Positions 1-5,528 of a DNA stretch of 9,037 bases are shown one piece after another. Numbering within the stretch: the stretch's first letter is position 1; every line of letters begins with the position of its first letter. This DNA is from JAQVEB01 sp028698105 (lineage in GTDB: Bacteria > Bacteroidota > Bacteroidia > Bacteroidales > Dysgonomonadaceae). A program made the position numbers and the translations under genes. The notes beneath the pieces were generated by a model. The model made no database searches. It worked only from the letters and a program-made list of their open reading frames with translations, and was not told where the DNA came from. Where the stretch lies: the NCBI GenBank assembly GCA_964293155.1, contig CAXYYA010000077.1, positions 1-9,037 on the forward strand. The letters run 5' to 3'.

Positions 1-42
1 GACGGTGTATTGCAGGCATTAAAAGAAAAAGTCATCAAATAA
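1..42 (+). CDS. C-terminal end of 2-oxoacid:ferredoxin oxidoreductase alpha subunit (partial)
   Basis: Only the last 13 codons and the TAA are inside the window, reading DGVLQALKEKVIK. The identification is by context: the two other subunits of a 2-oxoacid:ferredoxin oxidoreductase (beta and gamma) follow on the same strand, and in Bacteroidetes the alpha (VorB/KorA-type) subunit gene normally lies just upstream of them. The fragment itself is too short to carry a diagnostic motif. The open frame runs off the left edge, so the true start is outside the window. The next gene starts 10 bases after the stop, which fits one transcript. Confidence 0.6.
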   Translation, partial: DGVLQALKEKVIK

Positions 43-52
43 AAAGAAGCAC

Positions 53-214
53 ATGGATCCGCGTGTACGAAAAATATTTATGATATTGCTTGTTGTTGCC
101 GTAATTGCAACCGTGGTTGTTTATTTTGTTACGGACAAAAACATGAAATATACCTGGTACGCCGGCGGAACCGCAGTTGCGCTTTATTTTTTATATAGAT
201 TCTCAAAACAATAA
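53..214 (+). CDS. Small two-helix membrane protein in the oxidoreductase operon
   Basis: This 53-residue frame starts at an ATG preceded by an AAAAAGAAG purine stretch and stops at a TAA 4 bases before the beta-subunit ATG. It fills the gap between the alpha and beta genes almost exactly, which is the main reason to believe it is real. The N-terminus is basic (DPRVRK), then comes a strongly hydrophobic stretch at residues 8-26, a short polar loop (TDKNMK, 27-32), and a second aromatic-rich hydrophobic stretch at about 34-48 ending in RFSKQ. That is the pattern of two transmembrane helices with both ends probably in the cytoplasm. I do not recognise a family and see no catalytic or metal-binding residues. 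It could help hold the soluble oxidoreductase near the membrane, but that is a guess from position only. Confidence 0.75.
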   Translation: MDPRVRKIFMILLVVAVIATVVVYFVTDKNMKYTWYAGGTAVALYFLYRFSKQ

Positions 215-218
215 AGTT

Positions 219-980
219 ATGGATATAAATACGATAGTAAGTCCCGAAAATTTGGTTTATGCCAAACCGGAACTGATGAACAATAACCACATGCATTATT
301 GCCCGGGTTGTTCGCACGGCGTGGTGCACAAGTTGCTGGCCGAAGTGATCAAAGAACTGGGGTTGCAGGAGAAAACCATTGGCATTGCTCCGGTTGGATG
401 CGCTGTTTTCGCCTATAAATATATTGATGTGGACTGGCAGGAAGCCGCTCACGGGCGCGCTCCCGCACTGGCTACAGCGGCAAAACGATTAAATCCCGAT
501 AAAATGGTGTTCACCTATCAGGGCGATGGCGATTTAGCGGCTATCGGTACGGCCGAAACCATTCATGCCGCCAACCGCGGCGAAAATATCGCGATCATAT
601 TCATCAACAACGGAATATACGGGATGACCGGAGGACAAATGGCACCTACAACGCTCGATCACATGAAAACGTCCACCAGCCCCGAAGGGCGCGATGTGCA
701 TACCATGGGAAATCCGTTGAAAATTACGGATCTACTGGCTATTCTGGACGGCGTTTGTTATGCCACGCGTCAGGGCGTGCACACGGCAGCGGCCGTAAAA
801 AGAGCCAAACGGGCAATTAAACTGGCTTTCGAAAATTCAATGGCTAATAAAGGAACGTCAATCGTGGAAATCGTTTCGACCTGCAATTCCGGTTGGAAAA
901 TGACTCCGGCAGGAGCCAACGATTGGATGGTGGAAAATATGTTCCCGGTATATCCGTTAGGCGATTTGAAAAATATTTAA
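219..980 (+). CDS. 2-oxoacid:ferredoxin oxidoreductase, TPP-binding beta subunit (VorA/KorB type)
   Basis: This 253-residue protein is the thiamine pyrophosphate subunit of a 2-oxoacid:ferredoxin oxidoreductase, a cytoplasmic enzyme that oxidatively decarboxylates 2-oxoacids to acyl-CoA while reducing ferredoxin. Visible motifs are CPGCSHG (28-34), the TPP/Mg2+ signature GDGD (102-105) with its partner NNGIYGMTGGQ (130-140), and a late Cys in STCNSG (C222). C28, C31, C61 and C222 have the arrangement of the four ligands of the proximal 4Fe-4S cluster in this subunit family. The ATG at 219 is chosen over the in-frame TTG at 177 because the latter would run inside the preceding small gene, whereas 219 leaves a 4-base gap. 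Whether the substrate is 2-oxoisovalerate, 2-oxoglutarate or another 2-oxoacid cannot be read from this subunit; database names for the Bacteroidetes versions vary (VorA, KorB). Confidence 0.93.
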   Translation: MDINTIVSPENLVYAKPELMNNNHMHYCPGCSHGVVHKLLAEVIKELGLQEKTIGIAPVGCAVFAYKYIDVDWQEAAHGRAPALATAAKRLNPDKMVFTYQGDGDLAAIGTAETIHAANRGENIAIIFINNGIYGMTGGQMAPTTLDHMKTSTSPEGRDVHTMGNPLKITDLLAILDGVCYATRQGVHTAAAVKRAKRAIKLAFENSMANKGTSIVEIVSTCNSGWKMTPAGANDWMVENMFPVYPLGDLKNI

Positions 981-993
981 GTTATCAGTTATA

Positions 994-1042
994 GTAAACA
1001 AGTAAACATCTGAACTTTAAACGTCAAACATTGAACGTTAAA
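994..1042 (+). repeat. Short degenerate direct repeats between beta and gamma subunit genes
   Basis: The 74-base gap between the beta and gamma genes holds an 8-mer tandem (GTAAACAA then GTAAACAT, 994-1009). It also holds an imperfect direct repeat of 17-18 bases: AAACATCTGAACTTTAAA at 1004-1021 and AAACATTGAACGTTAAA at 1026-1042, differing by one substitution and one single-base gap. The second half can also fold (ACGT 1021-1024 with ACGT 1035-1038, extended by A/T pairs). This looks like slipped-strand or decayed repeat sequence, with no clear promoter or terminator. Confidence 0.6.
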
Positions 1043-1054
1043 TAGAAAAAGTAT

Positions 1055-1609
1055 ATGTTACAGGAAATAGTTATTTCAGGATTTGGCGGACAAGGAGTCT
1101 TGTCTATGGGTAAAATTCTCGCGTACTCCGGCATCATGGAGGATAAGGAAGTATCGTGGTTTCCCGCTTACGGGCCTGAGCAGCGCGGCGGAACAGCCAA
1201 CGTAACCGTGGTGTTGAGCGACAAACCCATCAGTTCGCCGGTTGTTGCCGAATACGACATCGCCATTGTGTTGAACCAACCATCGCTGGATAAGTTTGAA
1301 TCGAAAGTAAAAAAAGGCGGCATAATCATCTACGATCCCTATGGCATTCATCACGAACCCGAGAGAAAAGATATTCAGGTATATAAGATAAACGCGATGG
1401 ATGAGTCCATGAAAATGAACAATACAAAGGTGTTTAATATGATCGTGTTGGGCGGACTTCTGAAAGTGGAGCCTATGGTGCAATTGGAAAATGTGATGAA
1501 AGGGCTGAAAAAATCGCTTCCCGAGAGACATCATAAGTTATTGCCGATGAACGAAGAAGCCATTGTGAGAGGAATGGATATTATTCACCAGGAAAGAAAA
1601 GCGGAATAA
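1055..1609 (+). CDS. 2-oxoacid:ferredoxin oxidoreductase, gamma subunit (VorC/KorC type)
   Basis: This 184-residue protein is the gamma subunit of the same oxidoreductase, the POR/KOR gamma domain that packs against the alpha and beta subunits and helps form the CoA-binding part of the enzyme. The N-terminal glycine-rich motif GFGGQGVL (9-16) is the family's hallmark, followed by the conserved PAYGPEQRGG segment (37-46) and NQPSLDKF. Its length is usual for a stand-alone gamma subunit, as opposed to the fused alpha-gamma form. The ATG at 1055 is preceded by GAAAAAG, a plausible weak ribosome-binding site. It lies 74 bases after the beta gene, a wider gap than elsewhere in the operon and filled by degenerate repeats. 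Its stop codon lies inside the left arm of a 10-bp inverted repeat. No ferredoxin-like delta subunit follows, so the operon ends here. Confidence 0.92.
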   Translation: MLQEIVISGFGGQGVLSMGKILAYSGIMEDKEVSWFPAYGPEQRGGTANVTVVLSDKPISSPVVAEYDIAIVLNQPSLDKFESKVKKGGIIIYDPYGIHHEPERKDIQVYKINAMDESMKMNNTKVFNMIVLGGLLKVEPMVQLENVMKGLKKSLPERHHKLLPMNEEAIVRGMDIIHQERKAE

Positions 1610-1640
1610 CAGGGAAATAAATACCGTGGATGTTATTCCG
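1602..1640. terminator. 10-bp inverted repeat between convergent genes, probable bidirectional terminator
   Basis: CGGAATAACA (1602-1611) and TGTTATTCCG (1631-1640) are perfect reverse complements with a 19-base loop. The left arm contains the TAA of the gamma subunit gene, and the right arm ends one base before the helicase stop codon. Reading rightward the stem is followed by TTTAG. Reading leftward it is followed by CTTTTCTTTCC. It therefore separates two converging genes, though the long loop makes it a weaker terminator than the hairpin that follows it. Confidence 0.55.
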
Positions 1641-1641
1641 T

Positions 1642-3012
1642 TTAGAAGCCGGTTTGATTTTTATCAGGCCGGCTTTGCGATTTTTTACCGGAGAACTTCC
1701 GGTTGCGGTGCTTGCCGGTTCGTTGTTGCAAGTTGGGGTTGTTTTTATCGGCGTTCCGGGGCTTTTCGGATGGGTTGGACAATGATTTTTGACGAGATGA
1801 GGGCTTTTTCCCCGATGGCTTTCTGTTTCGCGGCATTTTTCCTGTCCGCCGTTGTTTAACCGGATTGTATTCAGGACTTTCGCCCAATTCCGAAGGAACC
1901 GGTATCTTATAAACGGTTTTTTGCAGGAATTTTTCGATTTGCGAAAACCGGTATTGCTCCTCGGGCGATACAAAAGTGATGGCCATGCCGGAATCGCCGG
2001 CGCGCGCCGTGCGGCCGATGCGGTGCACGTAATCTTCCACTTCGTAAGGCACATCGAAGTTGATGATGAGCGAAATATCGTCAATGTCAATACCGCGCGC
2101 CACAATGTCCGTAGCTACCAGAATATCCACCCGTTCGTTGCGAAATTCGTGCATCACGTGGTCTCGCTGCGACTGATCCAAGTCGGAGTGCATTTCTGCG
2201 GCCGATAAACCCATGCGCTTGAGTATCTTCGTGATCTCCTTTACTTTGGCCTTCGATCCCGAAAACAAAATCACCTTGTTCGGCTTTTTATCCTTGAAGA
2301 GGTATTTCACAATGGCCGTTTTCTGCGGTTCGTGGCAAATGTATGCCGATTGCAAAATGGTTTCGGGCGGACGGGCAATGGCAATGGTGATCTCCGCCGG
2401 ATCGCGCAGGATGGTTTTGGCCAGTTGCTGTATTTTCGGAGGCATGGTTGCCGAAAACATGATGGTTTGCCGGTCTTTCGGCAGGAGTTTTTCGATTTTC
2501 ATAATGTCATCGTAAAAACCCATGTCCAGCATTCTGTCAGCCTCGTCGAGGATAAAATATTTTACGCCCGAGAAATCTATTTTGTATAAGTTGATGTGCG
2601 ATAACAACCGTCCGGGAGTGGCGATAACCACATCGGCTCCGTGCATCAAGCCCCGTTTCTGAACTTCCCAGGCATCTGCATCATTTCCGCCGTAAATGGC
2701 TACCGAAGAAAACGGGGTGAAATAAGAAAAGCCTTCCATCTGCTGGTCAATTTGTTGCGCCAACTCGCGTGTGGGAGCCATAATGATTGCGTTTACCTTA
2801 TGGCTGTTGTGCGATTCCGATTGCAGATTGTTGAGCAGCGGGAGAAGGAACGCGGCGGTTTTACCGGTGCCGGTTTGCGCACAGGCGATCACATCCTTTT
2901 TATTCAGGATAACAGGAATAGCTTGTTCCTGTACGGGAGTGGTTTCGGTAAAATTCATTGCCTGCAAGCCTTCGAGTAACGTATCGCAGAGAGGAAGTTC
3001 GGTAAATAACAT
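1642..3012 (-). CDS. DEAD-box ATP-dependent RNA helicase, RhlE-like
   Basis: This 456-residue cytoplasmic helicase unwinds short RNA duplexes using ATP; relatives act in ribosome assembly, mRNA decay and cold adaptation. All core motifs are present: Q motif (F21, PVQEQ 26-30), Walker A AQTGTGKT (45-52), PTRELAQQ (80-87), TPGR (132-135), DEAD as LDEADRMLDMGF (155-166), SAT (187-189), ATDIVARGID (300-309) and HRIGRTAR (330-337). After about residue 360 comes a basic, low-complexity tail rich in K, R, S, N and P. This tail contains two copies of a short unit, RRTGKMPRNRKPSGKKPSSR (388-407) and QRTGKHRNRKFSGKKSQSR (430-448). Such tails bind RNA non-specifically. The ATG at 3012 gives a very short leader (about 15 bases) below a TATCTTTG box. 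Assignment to RhlE rather than DeaD is by overall motif style and length. Confidence 0.93.
   Translation of the reverse strand: MLFTELPLCDTLLEGLQAMNFTETTPVQEQAIPVILNKKDVIACAQTGTGKTAAFLLPLLNNLQSESHNSHKVNAIIMAPTRELAQQIDQQMEGFSYFTPFSSVAIYGGNDADAWEVQKRGLMHGADVVIATPGRLLSHINLYKIDFSGVKYFILDEADRMLDMGFYDDIMKIEKLLPKDRQTIMFSATMPPKIQQLAKTILRDPAEITIAIARPPETILQSAYICHEPQKTAIVKYLFKDKKPNKVILFSGSKAKVKEITKILKRMGLSAAEMHSDLDQSQRDHVMHEFRNERVDILVATDIVARGIDIDDISLIINFDVPYEVEDYVHRIGRTARAGDSGMAITFVSPEEQYRFSQIEKFLQKTVYKIPVPSELGESPEYNPVKQRRTGKMPRNRKPSGKKPSSRQKSLSNPSEKPRNADKNNPNLQQRTGKHRNRKFSGKKSQSRPDKNQTGF
1646..1686 (+). terminator. Intrinsic terminator of the oxidoreductase operon, inside the helicase 3' end
   Basis: AAGCCGG (1646-1652) pairs with CCGGCTT (1669-1675). 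In rightward RNA two U-G wobbles (1653-1654 with 1667-1668) and UGAU/AUCA (1655-1658 with 1663-1666) extend this to a continuous 13-pair stem closed by a UUUU loop. It is followed by TGCGA and then six T (1681-1686). In leftward RNA the wobble positions become A-C mismatches, so the stem favours the + direction. The same bases encode the last residues of the helicase on the other strand. Confidence 0.7.
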
Positions 3013-3031
3013 GTGCGGATTCTAATTTGTG

Positions 3032-3039
3032 CAAAGATA
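3032..3039 (-). promoter_or_regulatory. Bacteroidetes -7 promoter box for the helicase gene
   Basis: Read on the minus strand this is TATCTTTG followed by CAC, matching the Bacteroidetes -7 consensus TAnnTTTG. Transcription would start near 3026, leaving roughly 15 bases before the ATG at 3012. I see no clear TTTG -33 box at the expected distance upstream, so the call rests on the -7 element and its position. Confidence 0.6.
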
Positions 3040-3114
3040 CGATTTATTTTTTAGTAGCCTGATTTTGTGAAAAAATAAAATGACGTGAATGTTTTTTCTT
3101 TTCGAAAATAATTA

Positions 3115-3130
3115 TACCTTTGCACTCGCT
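3115..3130 (+). promoter_or_regulatory. Stable-RNA type promoter for tRNA-Ser
   Basis: TACCTTTG (3115-3122) is a perfect Bacteroidetes -7 box, and the following CACTCGCT covers the likely start site. The whole 16-base string TACCTTTGCACTCGCT recurs exactly at 8844-8859 in front of the tRNA-Asp locus, which argues for a shared stable-RNA promoter. It lies 18 bases upstream of the mature tRNA-Ser end. The -33 region is T-rich without an obvious TTTG. Confidence 0.75.
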
Positions 3131-3147
3131 TTTTGAGAAGAAAGCAT

Positions 3148-3232
3148 GGAGAGATGGCAGAGTGGTCGATCGCGGCGGTCTTGAAAACCGTTGAAGTGAG
3201 AGCTTCCGGGGGTTCGAATCCCTCTCTCTCCG
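3148..3232 (+). tRNA. tRNA-Ser(UGA)
   Basis: The acceptor stem is GGAGAGA (3148-3154) with TCTCTCC (3225-3231) and discriminator G3232. The anticodon arm is GCGGT, loop CTTGAAA, ACCGT, giving anticodon TGA, which reads UCA serine codons. A long variable arm (TGAAGTGAGAGCTTCC region) marks it as a class II tRNA, as expected for serine. The T arm is GGGGG, TTCGAAT, CCCTC. No CCA is encoded (GCGGG follows), so the end must be added by the CCA enzyme. Confidence 0.97.
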
Positions 3233-3240
3233 CGGGAAAA

Positions 3241-3267
3241 AGTCCGATTATTTTCGGGCTTTTTTTT
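3241..3267. terminator. Bidirectional terminator between tRNA-Ser and the Nramp gene
   Basis: AGTCCGA (3241-3247) pairs with TCGGGCT (3254-3260), one T-G wobble, six-base loop, followed on the + strand by eight T (3260-3267). Read leftward, the same stem is followed by five T (3241-3237 complement). It therefore can end both the tRNA-Ser transcript and the convergent pdxH-Nramp transcript, whose last stop codon is at 3284-3286. Confidence 0.85.
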
Positions 3268-3283
3268 GTTTTTATGTAACACT

Positions 3284-4546
3284 CTAAAACAAACTCACCA
3301 ACAGCCCCACATTCAATGCGGTAACAATAGCACCAAGCGCATAAAGGATATATTTTGAGGAGATTTTGTTTTTGTATTTTCCCATCACTTTTTCCGATGA
3401 AGTGAGGTAAACTTGCGAAAAAATAGTTATCGGCAACTGTATGCTGAGGATCATTTGCGAAATAAGCAATCCGTGGAACGGTTTTTTGATAAGCAGAATG
3501 ATGATGAACGCCACCACCAGCGAGATCAGTACGCCAAGGCGGGAGTGGTTGTCTTTTATATCGTAGGGCTCTTTATACATGCCCGCGAAAATACTTCCCG
3601 CAGCCATTCCCGAGGTGATGGTTGATGCAATTCCGGCAAACAACAAGGCCACGGCAAACACCACTGAAGCGTTTCCGCCCAGCAGCGGGATCAACAACTC
3701 CTTTGCTTGTTGCAGTTCCGAAACGGGAGTTTTCGTCCTGAAAAAAGTGGCTGCCGCCAATATGATCATCGCGCTGTTTATCGCCCAACCGATGAGCATG
3801 GATGTAAGGGTATCCAGAAACTCATATTTCAACTGTTTTTTGATCACCCTGTCGTCTTTCAGGTTCCATTGCCGGCTTTGGATCACTTCGGAATGCAGAA
3901 AAAGGTTGTGTGGCATCACCACCGCTCCCAGCACGCTCATGATCACAAGCATGGAGCCTTCGGGAAAACTGGGCGTTACCCATCCTTTGGCGGCTTCTCC
4001 CCAGGCGACGTTCACCAGAGAAAGTTCATATAAAAACGACAAACCGATAATCGAAACAAAGGCGATGATCCATTTTTCGATCACGCGGTACGAATTACTG
4101 AAAAGCATGATAACCACAAAAATAAGTGTAAGCAACGCGCCCACTTTCGTGGGGATTTTGAACAGCATGTTCAGCGCGATGGCTCCGCCCAGAATTTCGG
4201 CCAGCGAAGTGGAAATTGACGCACCCATGCCCGAAACCAGCAACAACCGCGCATAAAACGGTTTCAAGTGGATGGTTGCCGCTTCCGATAAGCATAAGCC
4301 GGTCGCAATGCCCAGATGTGCCACGTTGTGTTGTAGCAGGATAAGCATGATGGTTGAAAGCGTAACCATCCACAGCAGGGCGTATCCGAAATCGGCGCCC
4401 GCGGCAAGGTTTGAAGCCCAGTTCCCCGGGTCAATGAAGCCGACGGTCACCAGCAGTCCCGGCCCGATGTATTTGAATATCTCCAACGCTCCCCTGTTTT
4501 GCGGGCGATATTCTTTCTTGTCTATGTTTCTGAAAATCTTGAACAT
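3284..4546 (-). CDS. Nramp-family divalent metal (Mn2+/Fe2+) transporter
   Basis: This 420-residue integral inner-membrane protein imports divalent metal ions, most likely Mn2+ and/or Fe2+, with protons. The two metal-site motifs of the family are intact. In TM1 the DPGNW motif (39-43) supplies D39 and N42. In TM6 AVVMPHNLFLHS (208-219) holds the residues equivalent to the conserved Ala and the thioether Met (A208, M211), plus H213. The Met is typical of true transition-metal Nramps; Mg2+- and Al3+-type relatives lack it. The rest is about eleven hydrophobic segments with a short hydrophilic N-terminus (to about residue 22). It starts 4 bases after the pdxH stop, so it is translated from the pdxH transcript, and no separate promoter or metal-regulator site is visible in that gap. 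MntH would be the usual name, but substrate preference is not proven here. Confidence 0.93.
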   Translation of the reverse strand: MFKIFRNIDKKEYRPQNRGALEIFKYIGPGLLVTVGFIDPGNWASNLAAGADFGYALLWMVTLSTIMLILLQHNVAHLGIATGLCLSEAATIHLKPFYARLLLVSGMGASISTSLAEILGGAIALNMLFKIPTKVGALLTLIFVVIMLFSNSYRVIEKWIIAFVSIIGLSFLYELSLVNVAWGEAAKGWVTPSFPEGSMLVIMSVLGAVVMPHNLFLHSEVIQSRQWNLKDDRVIKKQLKYEFLDTLTSMLIGWAINSAMIILAAATFFRTKTPVSELQQAKELLIPLLGGNASVVFAVALLFAGIASTITSGMAAGSIFAGMYKEPYDIKDNHSRLGVLISLVVAFIIILLIKKPFHGLLISQMILSIQLPITIFSQVYLTSSEKVMGKYKNKISSKYILYALGAIVTALNVGLLVSLF

Positions 4547-4550
4547 GTTG

Positions 4551-5189
4551 TTATGGCGCTAATCGAATTATTTCCCAACCTTGTTGGTCAAGTTGGTAAA
4601 CAATCCTATCATGCAAACGGTTCGGACGGCCTTGCCAAAATTCGATGCGCGCAGGGCGAACAAGGAATCCGCCCCAGTGCGGCGGGCGTGGAATTTCTTT
4701 GCCGTTGAATTGATCTTCAGTCTGTTGTTGCAGTTTATCGAGTTCTTCGCGGCTGGCAATTTCCCTGCTTTGTGGTGAAGCCCAGGCTCCGAGTCTGCTG
4801 TCGGACGGACGGGAATGAAAATACGCGTCGGATTCCGCGGCCGATATCTTTTCAACACGTCCTTCCACACGCACCTGGCGTTCGGTTTCGTGCCAGTCGA
4901 AAACCAGGGCAGCGCAAGGATTTTCGGTTAATTCGCGCCCTTTCCGGCTGTCGTAATTGGTGAAGAACACAAATCCGTTTTCGTTCACTTCTTTCAAAAG
5001 CACCACGCGTGCCGACGGCTTTCCGTCTGTTGTGGCGGTAGCCAGCGTCATGGCGTTGGGCTCCGGAATCCCTGATGAAATGGCGTCGTCCATCCAGACA
5101 CGGAATTGCCGGATGGGATCGGGATGCATATTCTCTTCCCTTAACGTATTTTTTGTGTATTCTTTTCGTAAATCGGCCAGTTTGTTCAT
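4551..5189 (-). CDS. pdxH: Pyridoxamine/pyridoxine 5'-phosphate oxidase
   Basis: This 212-residue cytoplasmic flavoenzyme uses FMN and O2 to convert pyridoxine or pyridoxamine 5'-phosphate to pyridoxal 5'-phosphate, the last step of vitamin B6 synthesis and salvage. Length and every conserved block match: RKEY near the N-terminus (8-11), the FMN-phosphate segment RVVLLKEV (61-68), YDSRKGRELTENP, ERQVRVEGRVEKIS, YFHSRPSDSRLGAWASPQS, and the C-terminal block RPPHWGGFLVRP, FWQGRPNRLHDR (184-195) ending RLAP. R191 and H193 correspond to the PLP-binding Arg and His of E. coli PdxH. It is the first gene of a two-gene unit with the Nramp transporter. Its leader carries a promoter box and a strong hairpin followed by T-rich sequence. 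An O2-using enzyme suggests the host meets oxygen at least occasionally, though many anaerobic Bacteroidetes keep pdxH. Confidence 0.97.
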   Translation of the reverse strand: MNKLADLRKEYTKNTLREENMHPDPIRQFRVWMDDAISSGIPEPNAMTLATATTDGKPSARVVLLKEVNENGFVFFTNYDSRKGRELTENPCAALVFDWHETERQVRVEGRVEKISAAESDAYFHSRPSDSRLGAWASPQSREIASREELDKLQQQTEDQFNGKEIPRPPHWGGFLVRPARIEFWQGRPNRLHDRIVYQLDQQGWEIIRLAP

Positions 5190-5207
5190 TTTGTCATCGT
5201 TAAATAA

Positions 5208-5250
5208 AAACGGATAACGCGTTCTCGTAAATGAAACCGGTTATCCGTTT
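5208..5250 (-). promoter_or_regulatory. pdxH leader hairpin, attenuator-like
   Basis: AAACGGATAAC (5208-5218) and GTTATCCGTTT (5240-5250) are perfect 11-bp reverse complements around a 21-base loop that can pair further (C5239-G5220, G5238-C5221). Read in the pdxH direction, the stem starts at the predicted transcription start and is followed at once by TTTTTATTTAACG, ending about 18 bases before the ATG. That is the form of an intrinsic terminator or a stability hairpin. No known riboswitch fits in so short a leader. Confidence 0.6.
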
Positions 5251-5256
5251 GGTATG

Positions 5257-5264
5257 CAAAGATA
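5257..5264 (-). promoter_or_regulatory. Bacteroidetes -7 promoter box for pdxH-Nramp
   Basis: On the minus strand this reads TATCTTTG followed by CATACC, a perfect match to TAnnTTTG. The start site would be near 5250, about 60 bases ahead of the pdxH ATG at 5189. A matching -33 TTTG is not evident. This is the only promoter-like element upstream of the pdxH-Nramp pair. Confidence 0.65.
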
Positions 5265-5337
5265 AGTATCGGACAGAATTTAGTTGTTATTATTGATTGG
5301 AATAATTGAATGAATATGAGTCCGCAATCCTCCTCCT

Positions 5338-5441
5338 GCCTCTCTCCCAACCTCTCTCCAAAAGAGAGAGGAGCACGGGCAGCGGTTTATCGAAGTTGCT
5401 CCAAAGTCTCTCCCTTGTGGGGAGAGATTTAGAGAGGGGCC
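5338..5441. repeat. Palindromic intergenic repeat element made of CTCTCC/GGAGAG hairpins
   Basis: Two perfect 8-bp hairpins lie 35 bases apart: CCTCTCTC (5351-5358) with GAGAGAGG (5364-5371), and TCTCTCCC (5407-5414) with GGGAGAGA (5420-5427), each with a 5-base loop. An outer pair, CCTCTCT (5339-5345) with AGAGAGG (5431-5437), encloses both, giving a cruciform-like three-way fold. Base composition differs sharply from the AT-rich flanks. It resembles REP-like extragenic repeats seen in many copies in Bacteroidetes genomes, but copy number cannot be judged from this window. The rest of the 5265-5528 gap holds no gene I can support. Confidence 0.65.
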
Positions 5442-5528
5442 GGGGACAATTATGGGCTATGTATCATCACCTGTTGTGAGAATAGCAACTAATAACTTAA
5501 ACTAATTTGTACTCGTTACTTAAAACCT

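Noticed and set aside
177..218. Upstream in-frame TTG extension of the beta subunit gene
   Set aside because: It would overlap the coding region of the small membrane protein, and the extra residues (RFIFYIDSQ) are translated from that gene's end; the ATG at 219 leaves a 4-base gap and fits the family start.
3579..4256. 225-residue + strand frame antisense to the Nramp gene
   Set aside because: The minus strand here encodes a complete Nramp with both metal-site motifs; the + frame has no domain character and is a by-product of codon bias.
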